Below, piece after piece: positions 43,701-55,675 of a stretch of 64,000 bases of DNA. Position numbers and translations under genes: made by a program. The DNA comes from Hemileia vastatrix (taxonomy: Eukaryota; Basidiomycota; Pucciniomycetes; Pucciniales; Zaghouaniaceae). Position 1 is the first letter of the stretch. Every line of letters starts with the position of its first letter. Under the pieces are notes generated by a model. That model had not been told where the DNA came from. It made no database searches and saw only the letters and a list, made by a program, of their open reading frames with translations. The DNA is taken from assembly GCA_030280995.1 (NCBI GenBank), contig JASXTE010000017.1:26375998-26439997 (forward strand), written 5' to 3'.

Positions 43701-46601
43701 CTTAAAAAGAAACCATACCCTGCTTCACCAATGAAGAGTAAAGACATAGAGGATAATATTAAGATGTTATTAAAAATGAACATTCTTGAGAAGGTTGAAA
43801 CTACACCAAAATATTGTGTAATATCACCAGTGCTAATTTCTTATGAACAAGATAAAGCAAGACTGTGAGGTGACTATAGAGCATTAAATACATTTACAGT
43901 AGATGATATTTATCCCTTGCCAAGGATTGCCTCTATACATTCTAACCTTAAAGGTGCTAAGTATATAAGTTGCTTAGATGGAAATAAAGGGTACCATCAA
44001 ATTCCTGTTGGAAAGAATTCACAGAACTTTTTGTTGATAACAACACACATGGGAATTTATAAATATATCAGGATGCCATTTGGACTAAAAAATGCTCCAT
44101 CAGTATTTCAGAAGTTAATAAATATAACATTCCATAATGAAATGATTGAGGGATGGTTAATGGAATACATCAATGACATCATATTGTTCTCTAAGAGATA
44201 TGATAAACACTTAATCTATTTAAAGAAGGTATTTCAGAAAATGGATGAAATAAAAATGACCCTTGCATTGAAAAAATGTAAATTTAGGTTTGAGTCTTTA
44301 AAAGTGCATGGTCATATTGTATCTGGCTTACAAATATGTGTAGACTAAAATAAGGTGGCTGCAGTAAAGAATATTGGAATTTCTCAAAATTTAAAGGATA
44401 TAAAATCTTTTCTTGGTATGTGTGGCTATTATAGACAATATATAAAAAACTACCAATTAATTGCTGCACCATTGACCACACTGATAAAGAAATCAGAAGC
44501 TTTCATTTGAAATAATAAAAGACAACAGGCTTTTGATAAGTTGAAAGAATGTCTGATGAAAGCTCCTATCTTGGGATTACCAGATTTCCAATTGCCTTTT
44601 GTATTATATAAAGATGCAAGTTTTATTGGTCTGGGTGCTGCTTTGCGTCAAAAACAACTTATTGAAGGAAAAATGTCAGAAGTAGTAATTTGCTATATTT
44701 CACGTACTCTAAGAAGTAGTGAATTGAAATATGGTGCTACTCAACTTGAATGTTTGGAAGTAGTATGGGCTCTTGATAAGCTACATTATTACCTTGAAGA
44801 CCAAAAATTTGAGTTAATAACTGACTGTAGTGCAGTTAAGTCACTCTTAAACATGAAAACTCCAAATAGACACATGTTTAGATGGCAATTAGCTGTACAA
44901 GAATACAGAGGACGGATGACTATTACACATAGAGTAGGAACCTTACACTCTAGTGTAGATTTGTTATCTAGAGTACCTCTGCCTAATAATGATGATAATC
45001 CTGCTTATGTTCCTGAGTCAGAGATTATTAAAATTTATGGCATTTATATTGTAGATCTTGAGGATGAATTTATGCAATCAATTCTTGACATGTATGCTTC
45101 AGATCCTGACATGAGTAAACTCACTACAATATTAAATGATCCATCTAATTCTTCAACAAATTTTTTAATAAAAACATTACCAAATAAGTATAAAGAGGCA
45201 TTAGAAAAAGGAAAATCTTCCATTGAGGATGGTTTTATATATTACAGGAAAAAATTAAGTAATGTAATTGTAATTTCCCCTTCAATGAAGGAGTTAATGT
45301 TAAGTATATGTCATGATGATATCTTAGCAGGTCATTTTGACTACCATAAAACATTAACCAGAGTAAAAAACCCAGCTTGGTGGATAAACATGTCTGAGGA
45401 TGTTCAAAAATATGTTGAGACATGTGATTCTTGTCAAAAATCTAAAAGATTAACAGACAAAAGAGCTGGTCTATTACAACAAATTGAGAAACCAAAAGCT
45501 CCATGGGAAATAATTAACATGGACTTTGTAACAGGTTTTCCAATAGCAGGGCATAAGAGTTATAACTCCTGCTGGGTAATTGTAGATAGATTTACAAAAA
45601 TGTGTAAATTTATTCCTACCAACAAAGAGGTTTCTGCAAAGGACTTAGCTTTTTTATGGTGGACACAAATGTTAAATATAGCAGGGTTCCCCAAAGCAAT
45701 AGTCTCAGACAGAGATCCTAAGATTACTTCTGAGTTCTGGACATCATTTATGGATGTTTCAAGGTGTCAATTAAAACTTTCTACAGCACACCATCCACAC
45801 ACTGATGGGCTAGCAGAAAGAATAATACAAACTTTAGAAGATATGATAAGAAGATATTTTGCTTTTGGTCTTAACTTTAAAGACAATGAGAAACTAACAC
45901 ATGATTGGGTAACCCTTATCCCAATTTTAGAATTTTCATACAATAGTACAGTACATTCTGTCACTGGAAAAAAGCCATTTGAGTTATGGTTGGGTTATGT
46001 ACCTAATACCCCTGCTAAAACTCTCAATAAATTACCTAGATTGGATATCTACCCAGGTAGTAAGTCTTTTCTTCAGATTCAAGAATTATGCAGAAAACAT
46101 GCTCAAGAATGTATAAATAAGGCATTTTAGTATGAGAGAAAAAGATGGGATAAATCCCATAAAGAACAAATGTTCAAAGAGGGTGAAGAAGTCCTTATCT
46201 CTACACTGAATTTCAATTTAAATGGTAATGTTAAATTGAAGGATCCATTCATTGGACCATTTGTAGTTAAAAAGATGGTTGGTAACAACTTTGTTGATGT
46301 TATTCTATGTGCACCATATGATAGAAAACATCAAGTATTTCCTACTTCTCTTATAAAACCATATCATTCTAATGATACTGCTCTATTTCCAAGAATATCA
46401 GGAAGGCATAAACAGAATCCTGAAGAAATAGTTGAAAAGGCATAAATTGAAAAGATACTTAAAAAGAGACACCTTACTAAAGAAAAGGGAGTTGAGTATA
46501 TATTAAGATTTAAAAATAAATCAAGTGAATATTACCAGTGGATTCCAGAAAATGAAATCTCTGACATTAAAAATCTCTTGAAAAAATTTGAATCCAAATA
46601 A
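40738..46601 (+). pseudogene. Gag-Pol polyprotein of chromovirus F, heavily broken
   Basis: One long frame from Met 40738 to a stop at 46599. The order is: a gag with a coiled-coil stretch (41630-41900); a knuckle CYKCNKPWVKGHKC near 42772 (C-x2-C-x7-H-x-C, the chromovirus variant); a protease with LLDTGASGSVVS near 43100; RT with YRALNTFTVDDIYPLPRI and a damaged catalytic box YINDI near 44167; RNase H (YKDASFIGLG, ITDCSAVKS); an integrase zinc finger; a catalytic core with NMDFVTG, VSDRDPKITS and GLAERIIQ; then a C-terminal domain and chromodomain remnant. In-frame stops include 41044, 41923, 42055, 42127, 42187, 42328, 42685, 42925, 43216, 43866, 44346, 44508, 46128 and 46443. A frame change lies between 43218 and 43506. 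Gag and pol share one frame, unlike family B. Confidence 0.88.
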
Positions 46602-46718
46602 TAATGTTTAATTCAGTATATGTATCATAGAAATTTTAAAAAATTATTTTTCTATCCACTCTTTACTTATTAATTAAAATGTCTTAACATTTTTTTATTG
46701 TTTTTTTGGGTGAGGGAG

Positions 46719-47891
46719 TGTCAGCCTAGGTATCTCCAGGACTGAATAATTCTTTTTTTTAAACTAAGATAACCTTTATTACATTAAGCTTATTACTTAA
46801 AAATAAGGTTAAAATACTTATATATATGATTATAATACACATATATATAATTATTATACTATTATATGACTTATAGTAGTTTAAATAGCTTATCCATAGC
46901 CTAACAATACTCATTAAGGTGTTAATGGAGTCATAGTATACTTATCCTAAGTGATATTAAGTAATTATAGACATACATAAGCTTATATGTATACATAAAC
47001 CTCATATTCAGTGAAATATGTAGTTTTATTATGTATTTTTAGGTCTATAAGTGGGTTTTAACCTCTTAATAGCCTATAAACTTTATTTTTCTGCTTATTT
47101 TAGGTCATATGAATGTATCAAGTGGATTCACAATGCCTACAGAAGCATATATGTCTATTTCAGGCGCATGTACTCAGTTTGGACAACTTAATCTGTTTCC
47201 TTGGATGGATATTCATGGATTTATGGGTTGGGAGGTCATTTCTGGGTTAATATAGATACTTGGGGATGTTATTGGGGGCTTGGAAATTTAATATGTTTCA
47301 TTTATATGCTTTGGGTTTCATTTTCTTCCTTTTGGATTAGTTATTTTACATGTTTCTTTATGGTATCCACTTTTATCTGGATTTTCTATTTATGGTATGG
47401 GTCTGTGTTATCATTAATTGTGATGGAGGGTCCTTACTGGAGGTCTGGGTGTTGAAGATGCTTGAAGTGGACGCCATGGGGAGGTGATTGGCCCTCACAG
47501 TGCTGTAATTTCCAGGGATAGCAGTGACATCATCTGGATTGAAGGTCTGTGCACTCCAGTGGATTTTGGTATAAGGAGGGATTTGATGGGTTATTGATCA
47601 TCACTTACTTACTAAAATTCAATTAAACATTTTATTACAATTATTATCATTTATAAATATATTATAAAGCCTTTATAAATTAATAATATCATTATATAAG
47701 CTATAACTATATTCTATTTATCTATTTTCCACCACTAGCACGCATTTAAATCCAAGTATTGTGAGTTTTATTTGAGTATAACTATTTTAATAGTCTTCCA
47801 CTGAGGTTTAATCACTAAATCATTTATCAATAAGTAGTAGGAACATTAATCAATACTATTAAATCATACTTATATACTAGATACACTGACA
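46719..47891 (+). repeat. Element F 3' LTR
   Basis: Second LTR of F, starting TGTCAGCCTAGGTATCTCC and ending TACACTGACA, preceded by the polypurine tract GGGTGAGGGAG (46708-46718). A TATAAG near 47570 is a possible promoter box. Confidence 0.88.
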
Positions 47892-47896
47892 ATCCC

Positions 47897-48372
47897 TATT
47901 ACTACAGGATTTTGGCAGGTGATATTATTCTAATTATGTTACTAGTCACTCTTTATTTTCTTGGATCTTTCTATTAGTTAGAATGAGGCATCATTAAACA
48001 GGTATTGAGCTGGTAAATCAAGGAGCTGATTGGGAAGTTATTGTGTATAAAAGAAGGGGATTTTTGGTCTTGTTTTCTACATTCTTTATCATTACAATTA
48101 AACATATAACCAATACAATTACAATAAATATCAATAGTACTTATAAAGTCTTTGAATAGTATCTGAATTTATTAAATCTATTTTTCTACCAAATATAAAG
48201 ATTGTAAGCCATATATAATTAGTGAGATTTGAATTACTGAGACCCTTATATTGAGTTATATTTTAATACTTATTGTATTTGTACTACAGTATTCATATAG
48301 GACCATTAAAATATTCTAGAAAACTGACCATTCAAACTAGTTCACGTCTCTGTACTTGACCTCAGCCTGACA
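47897..48372 (+). repeat. Family-E LTR, right part, after element F
   Basis: It continues the LTR interrupted at 39052: TATTACTACAGGATTTTGGC here matches TATTATTACAAGATTTTGGC at 56696. TATAAAA at 48046-48052 is the family promoter box. It ends CCTCAGCCTGACA at 48372, followed by the ACTAT duplication. Confidence 0.9.
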
Positions 48373-49779
48373 ACTATCCACAGGTTTCTCTTTTACTAAT
48401 TCTTCTCTATAGTAGCTTGTCTCAGGTACAAGTGGAGTAGTCTGTGCAATAGTTTCCTTCTCAGAAGTGACAGATTATTTTTGATCAAATAGCAATGAAT
48501 TCAATTTTTCCTCAATTTTTTTAATCTAGTTTTCACCCTTGGAATACTATTTAATGTTTCATTGATATTTGAAAAAGATAATTGGTAATTATTTTTCAGA
48601 GATGAATAATGGTTATTTTATTCTTCCAAATCTGATTACTGACCTTCTAGTTCTTGGAAACAGATAGACATAGTCTCTTGCACTTTTGATAGATCATTTT
48701 CAATATTTTGTCACAAAGAGAACTCCTTTTCATAATTTACTTTGTACCTTAACAATTCATCAGATATGCTATTCAACTCACCTTTCAATGCTTGGTAACC
48801 TTGTTAAGTTAACAAGCTATTAATTTTTTGGGTAAACTGTAAGTTATTCATTAACTGATTTCTCTCAAATATTTATCATTAATAGTTGCTTCATCAGGAG
48901 CATTTCTCAGGAGAGAGACAGAGTAATTTAAAAGAGTCTCATAAGCTTCAGGATCAATTGATTCATCCATAATATCTATCTCTGGATTAATCATTGAAGT
49001 AGCAAGTAAAACTGAAGGAGTATTTAAATGACTAGAGCATTGATTACTTTTACTGTGAGAACCAGCTTCTCCTGGTTTAAAATTGCTATCTCTCATCCCA
49101 GAGTTACCTGAAGGAACTGGATCAGTAACAAGAAAAGGAACTTGAGATTCAATGGAAGGCCTTGCCATAGTTTTGACATTATTTGAATATGATTGTTTTT
49201 TTTCTTCTGCCTCCTTGGTAATGGTGAGGAGGGTTGGGATTGAAGTGTTGGGGCCTAGGGGGTCCTGCTTGAGAAGCCTGTTGCATTTTCTGAGCATGAA
49301 GGGTATCCCATTGGATGTTCAGCCATTTACATTGCCATTTTGACACTTCCACTTTTTCTTGTTGTTGAGTAGACAACTGTGGAAGGGGTTTTGCTACTTG
49401 TGGATGTTTCTTTTTCTCTTGAAGAGAAGTTTCCATGCTTTTTTTTTCTTCTAGAAACTCTACCTTTGCCTTTTTTTTGAGGTTCTCTTACTTCAAGTCC
49501 TTGATGTGAGTTGACAGGTTGTTTACCTGTTGCTTAACTGGCATCTTTTTTATTTTGAAGCCTTTTGAAAGCTCTTCTAGGGAGAGTAACTGGGATTTGG
49601 AGTACAGGGAAGGATGTTCTTTCTTTATTTCCACCTTCTGCATTTCTATATCCTGTTTGGTTTACTAATTCATTAATTTGAGAAAAATTTTTAGTCAAAG
49701 GAGAGCTTACAGAATTTGCATCATAATCAATAAGATCCAATTCCTCTTCATGGGCGGTAAAAAGATTTAATTCAGCCAT
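48373..49779 (-). pseudogene. Chromovirus relic G, gag N-terminal part
   Basis: This is the remainder of G on the far side of the nested insertions. Minus-strand gag starts at Met 49779 (MAELNLFTAHEEELD). A piece with KWQCKWLNIQWD near 49300 matches KWKWDWFHQQW in F, and an acidic piece follows near 48900-49050. The segment just after 48373, with a FDQK-like repeat, joins to 38033. Frames are broken at least three times. Confidence 0.75.
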
Positions 49780-50413
49780 TTTTTGTATAACCTGAGCTGA
49801 AAAAAAATATTAATAATTTGTCAGTTATTATTCTTTTTTTTGTTAAAAAAATAAGCAATAAAATAAAAAATATTTAAAACTTATTGTCAATTACCAGGAC
49901 TAATATCCAACTGAAATAATAAAAATATATCAATTATCAGGACCATAATCAACTGAAATAATTAATTAATAAAATTTTTAATCAATTAATTTACTAAGAT
50001 ATTGATATTATATATTACCATGATTTTAAAAATCAACTGAAATAATAAAATAATATATTAACTGTCAGGACCACAAAGTCGTCTGAAATAATTAATACAG
50101 TTTCTTAACCAAATAAATGTTTTATTTATTGTAATTTTTTTTAATTACCAGGACTAAATGTCAACTGAAAAAATTTAATAATCTAATTTTTAATCAAATA
50201 ATTAGTTTATATATTGTTATTATTTTAATTACCATGAATAATTGTCAACTGAAATACTATAATAATATTTTAATTATCGGGACAATTTTTCAACTGAAAT
50301 AATTAAATAATATAATTTTTTAATTAAATAATATAAATTATATAACTTCTAGGACTAAAAACAATTTTGCTCTATCTTGGTCAACTAGGAAAAAAAATAT
50401 TATATACCTGACA
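49780..50413 (-). repeat. AT-rich leader or LTR of relic G with dispersed CAGGAC/TCAACTGAAATAAT repeats
   Basis: Seven or more copies of AATTACCAGGAC or close variants, each followed 5-10 bases later by TCAACTGAAATAAT, lie between 49889 and 50310 at 40-90 base spacing. On the minus strand TGTCAGGTATATA begins at 50413, preceded by ACAGGGGGAGG, so this could be G's 5' LTR plus leader, or the 3' LTR of a lost element. No primer site was recognised. No gene. Confidence 0.5.
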
Positions 50414-50627
50414 CCTCCCCCTGTACTGTGAGCAATTTAGTTCTAACTAGAGAGTGCTGAGTAAAAAAGACATACATATAATATGAAATATGCAGAGTGA
50501 GACCTACAGACAATAACAGCTATAGTCACTAAAAATATATTGGGCAATAATGCTTTTATAAACCTTAATTTGGGGCAAGGTTGGAATCCCAGTAGTGGTA
50601 AAAAGATCAGTCCTGTGCCTTGGAAAT
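50414..50627. other. Short spacer, no gene seen
   Basis: About 210 bases between the relic G end and the solo family-A LTR. Only the possible polypurine tract at 50414-50424 stands out. Confidence 0.5.
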
Positions 50628-51690
50628 TGTAGACAATCCTATAGTACTAGCTATAGGCCTTGACCAAGGGAGTTGGAGTAAAACTGGAAAGAAAACCCCC
50701 TGTCCCTTTGAGAAATACCAGGTGAGATTTATTTGCTACAGCAAATTAGAGACTGTTACAATACCCCTTCCAACACACTTCTTGACTGCTTTAAAATTCA
50801 AGACAGTAGCCACTATCAGACCATTGAGAACCAAAGGACCAGAAAAGCTGAAATGCAGAGAAATCCACACCAGAAACCAAAGACACAGTGCACTTGCTGC
50901 ACAAACACAACAAAAATACTTGATGTAGGTTGCAAAGCTACAACAGAGAAATCAGTTGCCAAAGTAGAGTTAAATGAAGAACTAACCTTGCAACAAACAC
51001 AGCCAATTGTGGAAAAAAACAGTGAAAACTAAGTGAGAAACAATGATATAAATATCAGATGGTTGTATGATAATTAAAGTTGCTCCAAACTGTCTTATTC
51101 GGTATGTACTCACAGACCACCTATCTAAAAATCCATGCACAGCAACTAATTTGGCACTTTTGATAGCCAAATTGAATGAAAAATCTCTAGAAATGCTCCC
51201 CAACCTTCTATAACCAAGGCAGGAAGACCTCCCAGAAGCCAGAAAACCACCAAAAACATCTAATAAAGCCCAAAATACTTAGAAAAATCCACCACAACTA
51301 CTAGAACCCTTAAAACACAAAATTAAGCTATGACAACACTGTGAAATAAAATATAGAGCCAAATTAGCTCTACTTAATGGTACTAAGCACTTAACCCTAA
51401 GACTTAAGGTTAGCCCATAAAACACAAAAAACAAAGTTAAACAGCTATCTTTTAGAAATGAAAAATGAGGAGATGACCCCTTAAAGCTTGAAATATGAAA
51501 AATATTAACATGACATCAAATATAGAGAAAAACCAGGGCTATCCAATGGTAGTACCCACAAACCCATAGTCCCAAAATTCATTAAGTAAAACCAAAATGA
51601 CACCTAATTCTTTGACCAATTTCAATTAAGACATACACAAACAGTTCCAAACAGACCAACAAAGGCCTCTGCCAATGTTGGAAGACCACA
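50628..51690 (-). repeat. Solo family-A LTR
   Basis: Minus-strand LTR from TGTGGTCTTCC to GATTGTCTACA, matching 2051-3124. No internal sequence lies alongside. The flanks GGAAAT and TTGCAC do not give a clean duplication, so one end may be altered. Confidence 0.85.
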
Positions 51691-52272
51691 TTGCACAAAT
51701 TAAAAACATTTAAAAAGAGCTTGTATGAAACATTAAGTAGAATTGTATGGAGATTTAGAACAACATCTGTAACTGAAAATCTGCACACTAGAGGAGACTA
51801 TAATTCAATAGATTCATCCCAAAACTCATGTTTAAATATGTGGAATAAAATTTAATTATAGATTTTATTTAATGTAAATGCCTTCTTCTTATTGTTACTA
51901 AATATCTTTGAGGTTTTTGTGTTTTATTGTAGGTTTTTTTCTCAAAATATTTTATAAATAATAAAATTTAACTTAATTTTAAAAGATATTTATAATTATT
52001 ATCCTCATAAAATAAAATTATTGAAAATAAGGAATGTATTACTATGTATTGATTAATTTCAATATTTCATTACTTTTGATTTTTTCAATTTTATTAATGA
52101 TATAAGTAGTAAAAACTTATGTATCTTGAATTTCTGAAGATCTATACAAAGCCTTAAAATAGAATTTAATTTCATTTAAATTTAAAATTAAGTTTTCCAC
52201 TTTATTACAACAGGGTGAAGAATTTAAGACCATAACTCAGTATTCATATGATTTAAATAAAGCTGCTTCTGT
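51691..52272. other. AT-rich spacer, no gene seen
   Basis: Nothing recognised. Short open readings here are of the kind expected by chance in AT-rich DNA. Confidence 0.5.
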
Positions 52273-52400
52273 CACCTCACAATATTTGGGGGGGACGTTC
52301 TAGCAAGTCCTCAACTTGAAGTCAGATGGAACACAGATTGAACTCAGAATGAACTTAGATGGAACTCTTATTGAACTTTGCTTGAAAACCAACTTGAACT
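52273..52400. mobile_element. Fragment of the CACCACACAATAT MITE family
   Basis: CACCTCACAATATTTGGGGG and then TAGCAAGTCCTCAACTTGAA match the end of the MITE at 15284-15544 read from its right side, followed by GATGGAACACAGATTGAAC-like internal repeats. The other end was not found nearby. Confidence 0.6.
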
Positions 52401-53486
52401 ATTTTACAAACCTAGCTAAATCTTTTCTTGTATCATAATGAAAGTTAAATGAACTCATCTTAAATTTTGAATGAAAAAAGTTTCAGAAAGCATTCCAAAC
52501 ACTGAACACCAGAAGCTTATAATTTTGACTCAGTATTTCAAATTATAGTTCAAGATGGAGCTGAAAACCCATGTTAAATTTTTAATATTTCAAGTGATTA
52601 TTGTGCTTTAATTTAATATTTATTTAAAATATATTGAAACATATTAAAAACTATATTTAACCATTCAATATTGTTTGAATTTCTTCACCAGAATTTTCTA
52701 ATATATGCAGTTCAGAAAACTAATATAAAGTAAATTTTTTTGATTCACTCAGTGATATTTTACAATAATGTAAAACTATTTCAAGTGAGGAAAAGTGAAA
52801 TCAAATATTCACTTGAAAAGTGGTCTTTGGTATGTAAATGTAAAATGATAATTCATATATATAATGACAATGATTTAGAATATTCATTCAAAAATGAATA
52901 TACATAAGAAAAATTCATATTGCATATGAAAAATTCTTATTGAATGTGAATATGCAAAATCATAATGAATATTCATATGCAAAATTTAATTCCATATACA
53001 TGTTCAAATTCATATTGAATTTAATATTAAATTTTTTATTAAGTATAAATTTATTTTTTATGTTATATCATATAATTCTTTTAAACTGAATTTTTTTTGT
53101 TTTATTTTATCATACTTTATTATACTCATTTTTCTTATTTCATTACATCAAATTGAATTGAATTTTATTATATCATATTGTATTGCATTTTCATTTGTTG
53201 ATTTGTGTTAGATTATGTGTTATATAATTTTATTTTATTTTATAAGAATTATATTTCATTTTATTTCACTTTAAATCATTCCTTTTTAAAATATATTATA
53301 ATGTTTTGCTTTTTTCTATCTAATTTTATACCATTTTTTTTGTCTTTTTTTGATTCTAGTAATTATACTTATATATCTGTTTTTTATATCAAATTTCATT
53401 ATAATAAGTCTTAATTTCATTTAATTCATTTTATTGAATTTAATGGATGCTGCTGAATAGCCATATAGAAGCATTAATTTGGTTAA
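52401..53486. other. AT-rich spacer, no gene seen
   Basis: Runs of TTCATATTGAATATG-like words near 52860-53030 and long T-rich stretches. No coding, RNA or element signature recognised. Confidence 0.5.
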
Positions 53487-53696
53487 AAATTGGCTGGTAA
53501 AATCTGATGTATGGCCGTAGATCAGAGTTCACATGCAAAAAATTGGATGTGGTACTCTGATGTACAGCCACAGATCAGAGTACACATGCATAAAAGTGGT
53601 TTGTAAACTTTGATTTAAAGCTGTAGATTGGAGGTCACATGTATGAAATTGGGTTGTGAACTCTGATCTATGGTTTTACACCAGAGTTCACCAGCT
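53487..53696. repeat. Four-unit tandem repeat, each unit a potential hairpin
   Basis: Units of 50-58 bases carry ACTCTGAT, then about 12 bases, then ATCAGAGT and CACATGCA. In unit 2 GTACTCTGAT (53552-53561) pairs exactly with ATCAGAGTAC (53574-53583). In unit 4 GAACTCTG pairs with CAGAGTTC. The second base pair is T:A in one unit and A:T in the other, a compensatory change. Units 1 and 3 are weaker. Confidence 0.75.
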
Positions 53697-54424
53697 CATT
53701 TTGGGAATTCAAAGACTGTTATTTGCACATGTAATGTCACCTTTTAAATGAAAATAAAATAATTAAATTAAATTAATATGTAATTTAATGAAATATATTA
53801 AAGTAAAACAAAATAAAAATAAAAATAAATAAAGTTTGATTAAATATATTAACATTAAGTGAAATGAAATAAAATATAATTTGATATAATACAGTATGAT
53901 ATAGTATGATATAATAAAATAAACAGAAGTCAGATCACACAAAATAAAATGAAGAAAACTAAATATTTTTTAAAGAATCATAAAATCTAAAGAAAATTTA
54001 TATCTCATTAAGAAAATAAATAATCCAATCCTATAAGAGTTATCAAGAATGTATATTTATTGGATAGATATTTCTCATCAAATTTATAATAGTAAAAATT
54101 TACACAAATTTATTTTAATTCTCATCAAGTTACTAGTAAATATTTTTTGTAGTCTTTATCAAAATAGAAGTTTTTGTGGAAAATACATGTTTCTTAGATA
54201 TAATTTTATATTTTATTTATTTATAGGTATGAATTTGAAAGTTGATACAGATATCAGAATCTTCCTAGTAAAAAAAATACATGGCTACTATTTTTTTAAA
54301 AATAACATTCCTTTATCTTCATTCTATCAAAAAAATGAAGGACAGATGTTTTTGAAAATAAAAAAAAATTACTTTTTATTTTTTGTTTTACATCATTATT
54401 CTTTCCATGACTTCTAATTTATTA
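53697..54424. other. AT-rich spacer, no supported gene
   Basis: A 122-codon open stretch at 54049-54417 is composed almost wholly of A/T-rich codons (Phe, Ile, Lys, Asn, Tyr) and ends next to a MITE. I do not regard it as a gene. Confidence 0.5.
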
Positions 54425-54621
54425 GAGGGTATCAAAGTTAGAAATATTCTATTTCAAAATACCTCTTTTTCCACCAAATCAACCATGATTATCTTTAAAC
54501 ATATGCCATATTATGCCCCAGAAATACCTTTTTACTGAGAATTAATGTCAAGTTTGTTGCTTTATTTTTGTGTTGTGAAATACCTTTTAAGTAATTAAAA
54601 ATATCAAAGTTTGATACCCCC
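54425..54621. mobile_element. 197-base MITE, second copy, with TATTA target duplication
   Basis: The left end is GAGGGTATCAAAGTTAGAAAT and the right end (inverted) GGGGGTATCAAA. TATTA flanks it at 54420-54424 and 54622-54626. The interior matches the MITE at 16528-16723. Confidence 0.85.
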
Positions 54622-54626
54622 TATTA

Positions 54627-55480
54627 TCTATATTTTTTGATTACTTTTTTTTTAAAAATATCCTTTACAGTACTTTTATACCCCTTTTTTGTCTCACACT
54701 TCTCCAATCTCACATCTTCCTCCTCTCCTACATCATTCTTTACTCTTCCAAGCTGGTTCCCCTCCCCACCCAACTAACTCCTTTTTCTCCCATTACCACA
54801 CTTTTTACACTCATTTTTACCACCTCAAACCCCCCTCATCCCACCTCAATCCTCTTGCTTTCCTTACCACTGCTTTTAATCCAAAGTGTGAAAATGAGGT
54901 AAGTTGAAATGAAAAAGGGACAAGGTGAAAAGAAAATTATTGCAGTAGGGAGTTGAAAAGGTGGGCTTAAAAGTCATAAGGGGGGATAGAGTGTGAAAGG
55001 AGTTGGTGGGGTGAAGGTGAAAACAAAAAAGTGCGCTGTGATTTGAAAGGGGTCTGTTGGGGGTAGGGAGGGGTGAGAATGGGCTAAAAAGGGGCAAGGA
55101 GAAATTGAATAGGGTTGGTTGAAGTAAAAAGTGAAAGTGGAGTGTAGAGGAGGGGTTAGAAGGGGTTCCACTTGGGCTAGAAAAGATGGCACACACAGAA
55201 AATGTATTTTAATGATTATCAAAGATGATGGGGAGAGAATATATTCAACACAGGTGTAGAGTAAGTAGATGCTGTGTAAAGAGGGTGTAAAAGGTAGCAG
55301 CAAAAATTTAAAGGTGGATGCTATTTTTTGAAAAAAAATATAGCATTCACCATGCTAGTTTAAAGTACTTTTTTTAATTTTAAAAAATTATGAATGATTT
55401 TGTGTTATCGCTCTAAATACATCCATAAAAGATAAAGTTTTTTTTGGCTTCTTTTAATAAAGACAGACATTAATAAGGGA
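54627..55480. other. Strand-skewed spacer, pyrimidine-rich then purine-rich
   Basis: From about 54690 to 54890 the plus strand is mostly C/T, and from 54895 to 55310 mostly A/G, with partly matching words across the switch (CCAACTAACTCCTTTT against AAAGGAGTTGGTGG). It may be an old inverted repeat. Apparent Ser/Pro/Phe-rich readings on either strand follow from the skew. Confidence 0.5.
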
Positions 55481-55675
55481 CACCACACAATATTTTGGGG
55501 GGACTTGCTTGTAATTCCTCAACTAAAAATTAGATGTAACTCATATGGAAGTCAGACTGAAATTATAATGAACTGATACTGAGCTTTACTTTGAGCTCAT
55601 CTTGAGCTCTTAACCAATAATGGATGAGTCTGTGCTGGAATAATAGTGAAATTTTAATGAATAATTTATAGAAAT
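55481..55675. mobile_element. Fragment of the CACCACACAATAT MITE family, cut by the family-E LTR
   Basis: CACCACACAATATTTTGGGG and then CCTCAACTAAAAATTAGATG match the family end. The remaining sequence is diverged, and a solo family-E LTR is inserted at 55676. Confidence 0.5.

Larger units (their letters stand above)
39053..47891 (+). mobile_element. Chromovirus F, 8.8 kb, structurally complete, nested in a family-E LTR
   Basis: It has two LTRs (39053-40228 and 46719-47891) and a gag-pol relic between. ATCCC flanks it at 39048-39052 and 47892-47896, an exact five-base target duplication. Its LTR start TGTCAGCCTAGGTATCT resembles that of family E, so the two are related families. A GGGTGAGGGAG polypurine tract precedes the 3' LTR. 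About 14 in-frame stops make it non-autonomous. Confidence 0.92.

Noticed and set aside
54049..54417. A 122-codon open reading stretch on the plus strand
   Set aside because: Its codons are almost all A/T-rich, there is no recognisable motif, and it lies in AT-rich spacer beside a MITE; chance openness is likely.
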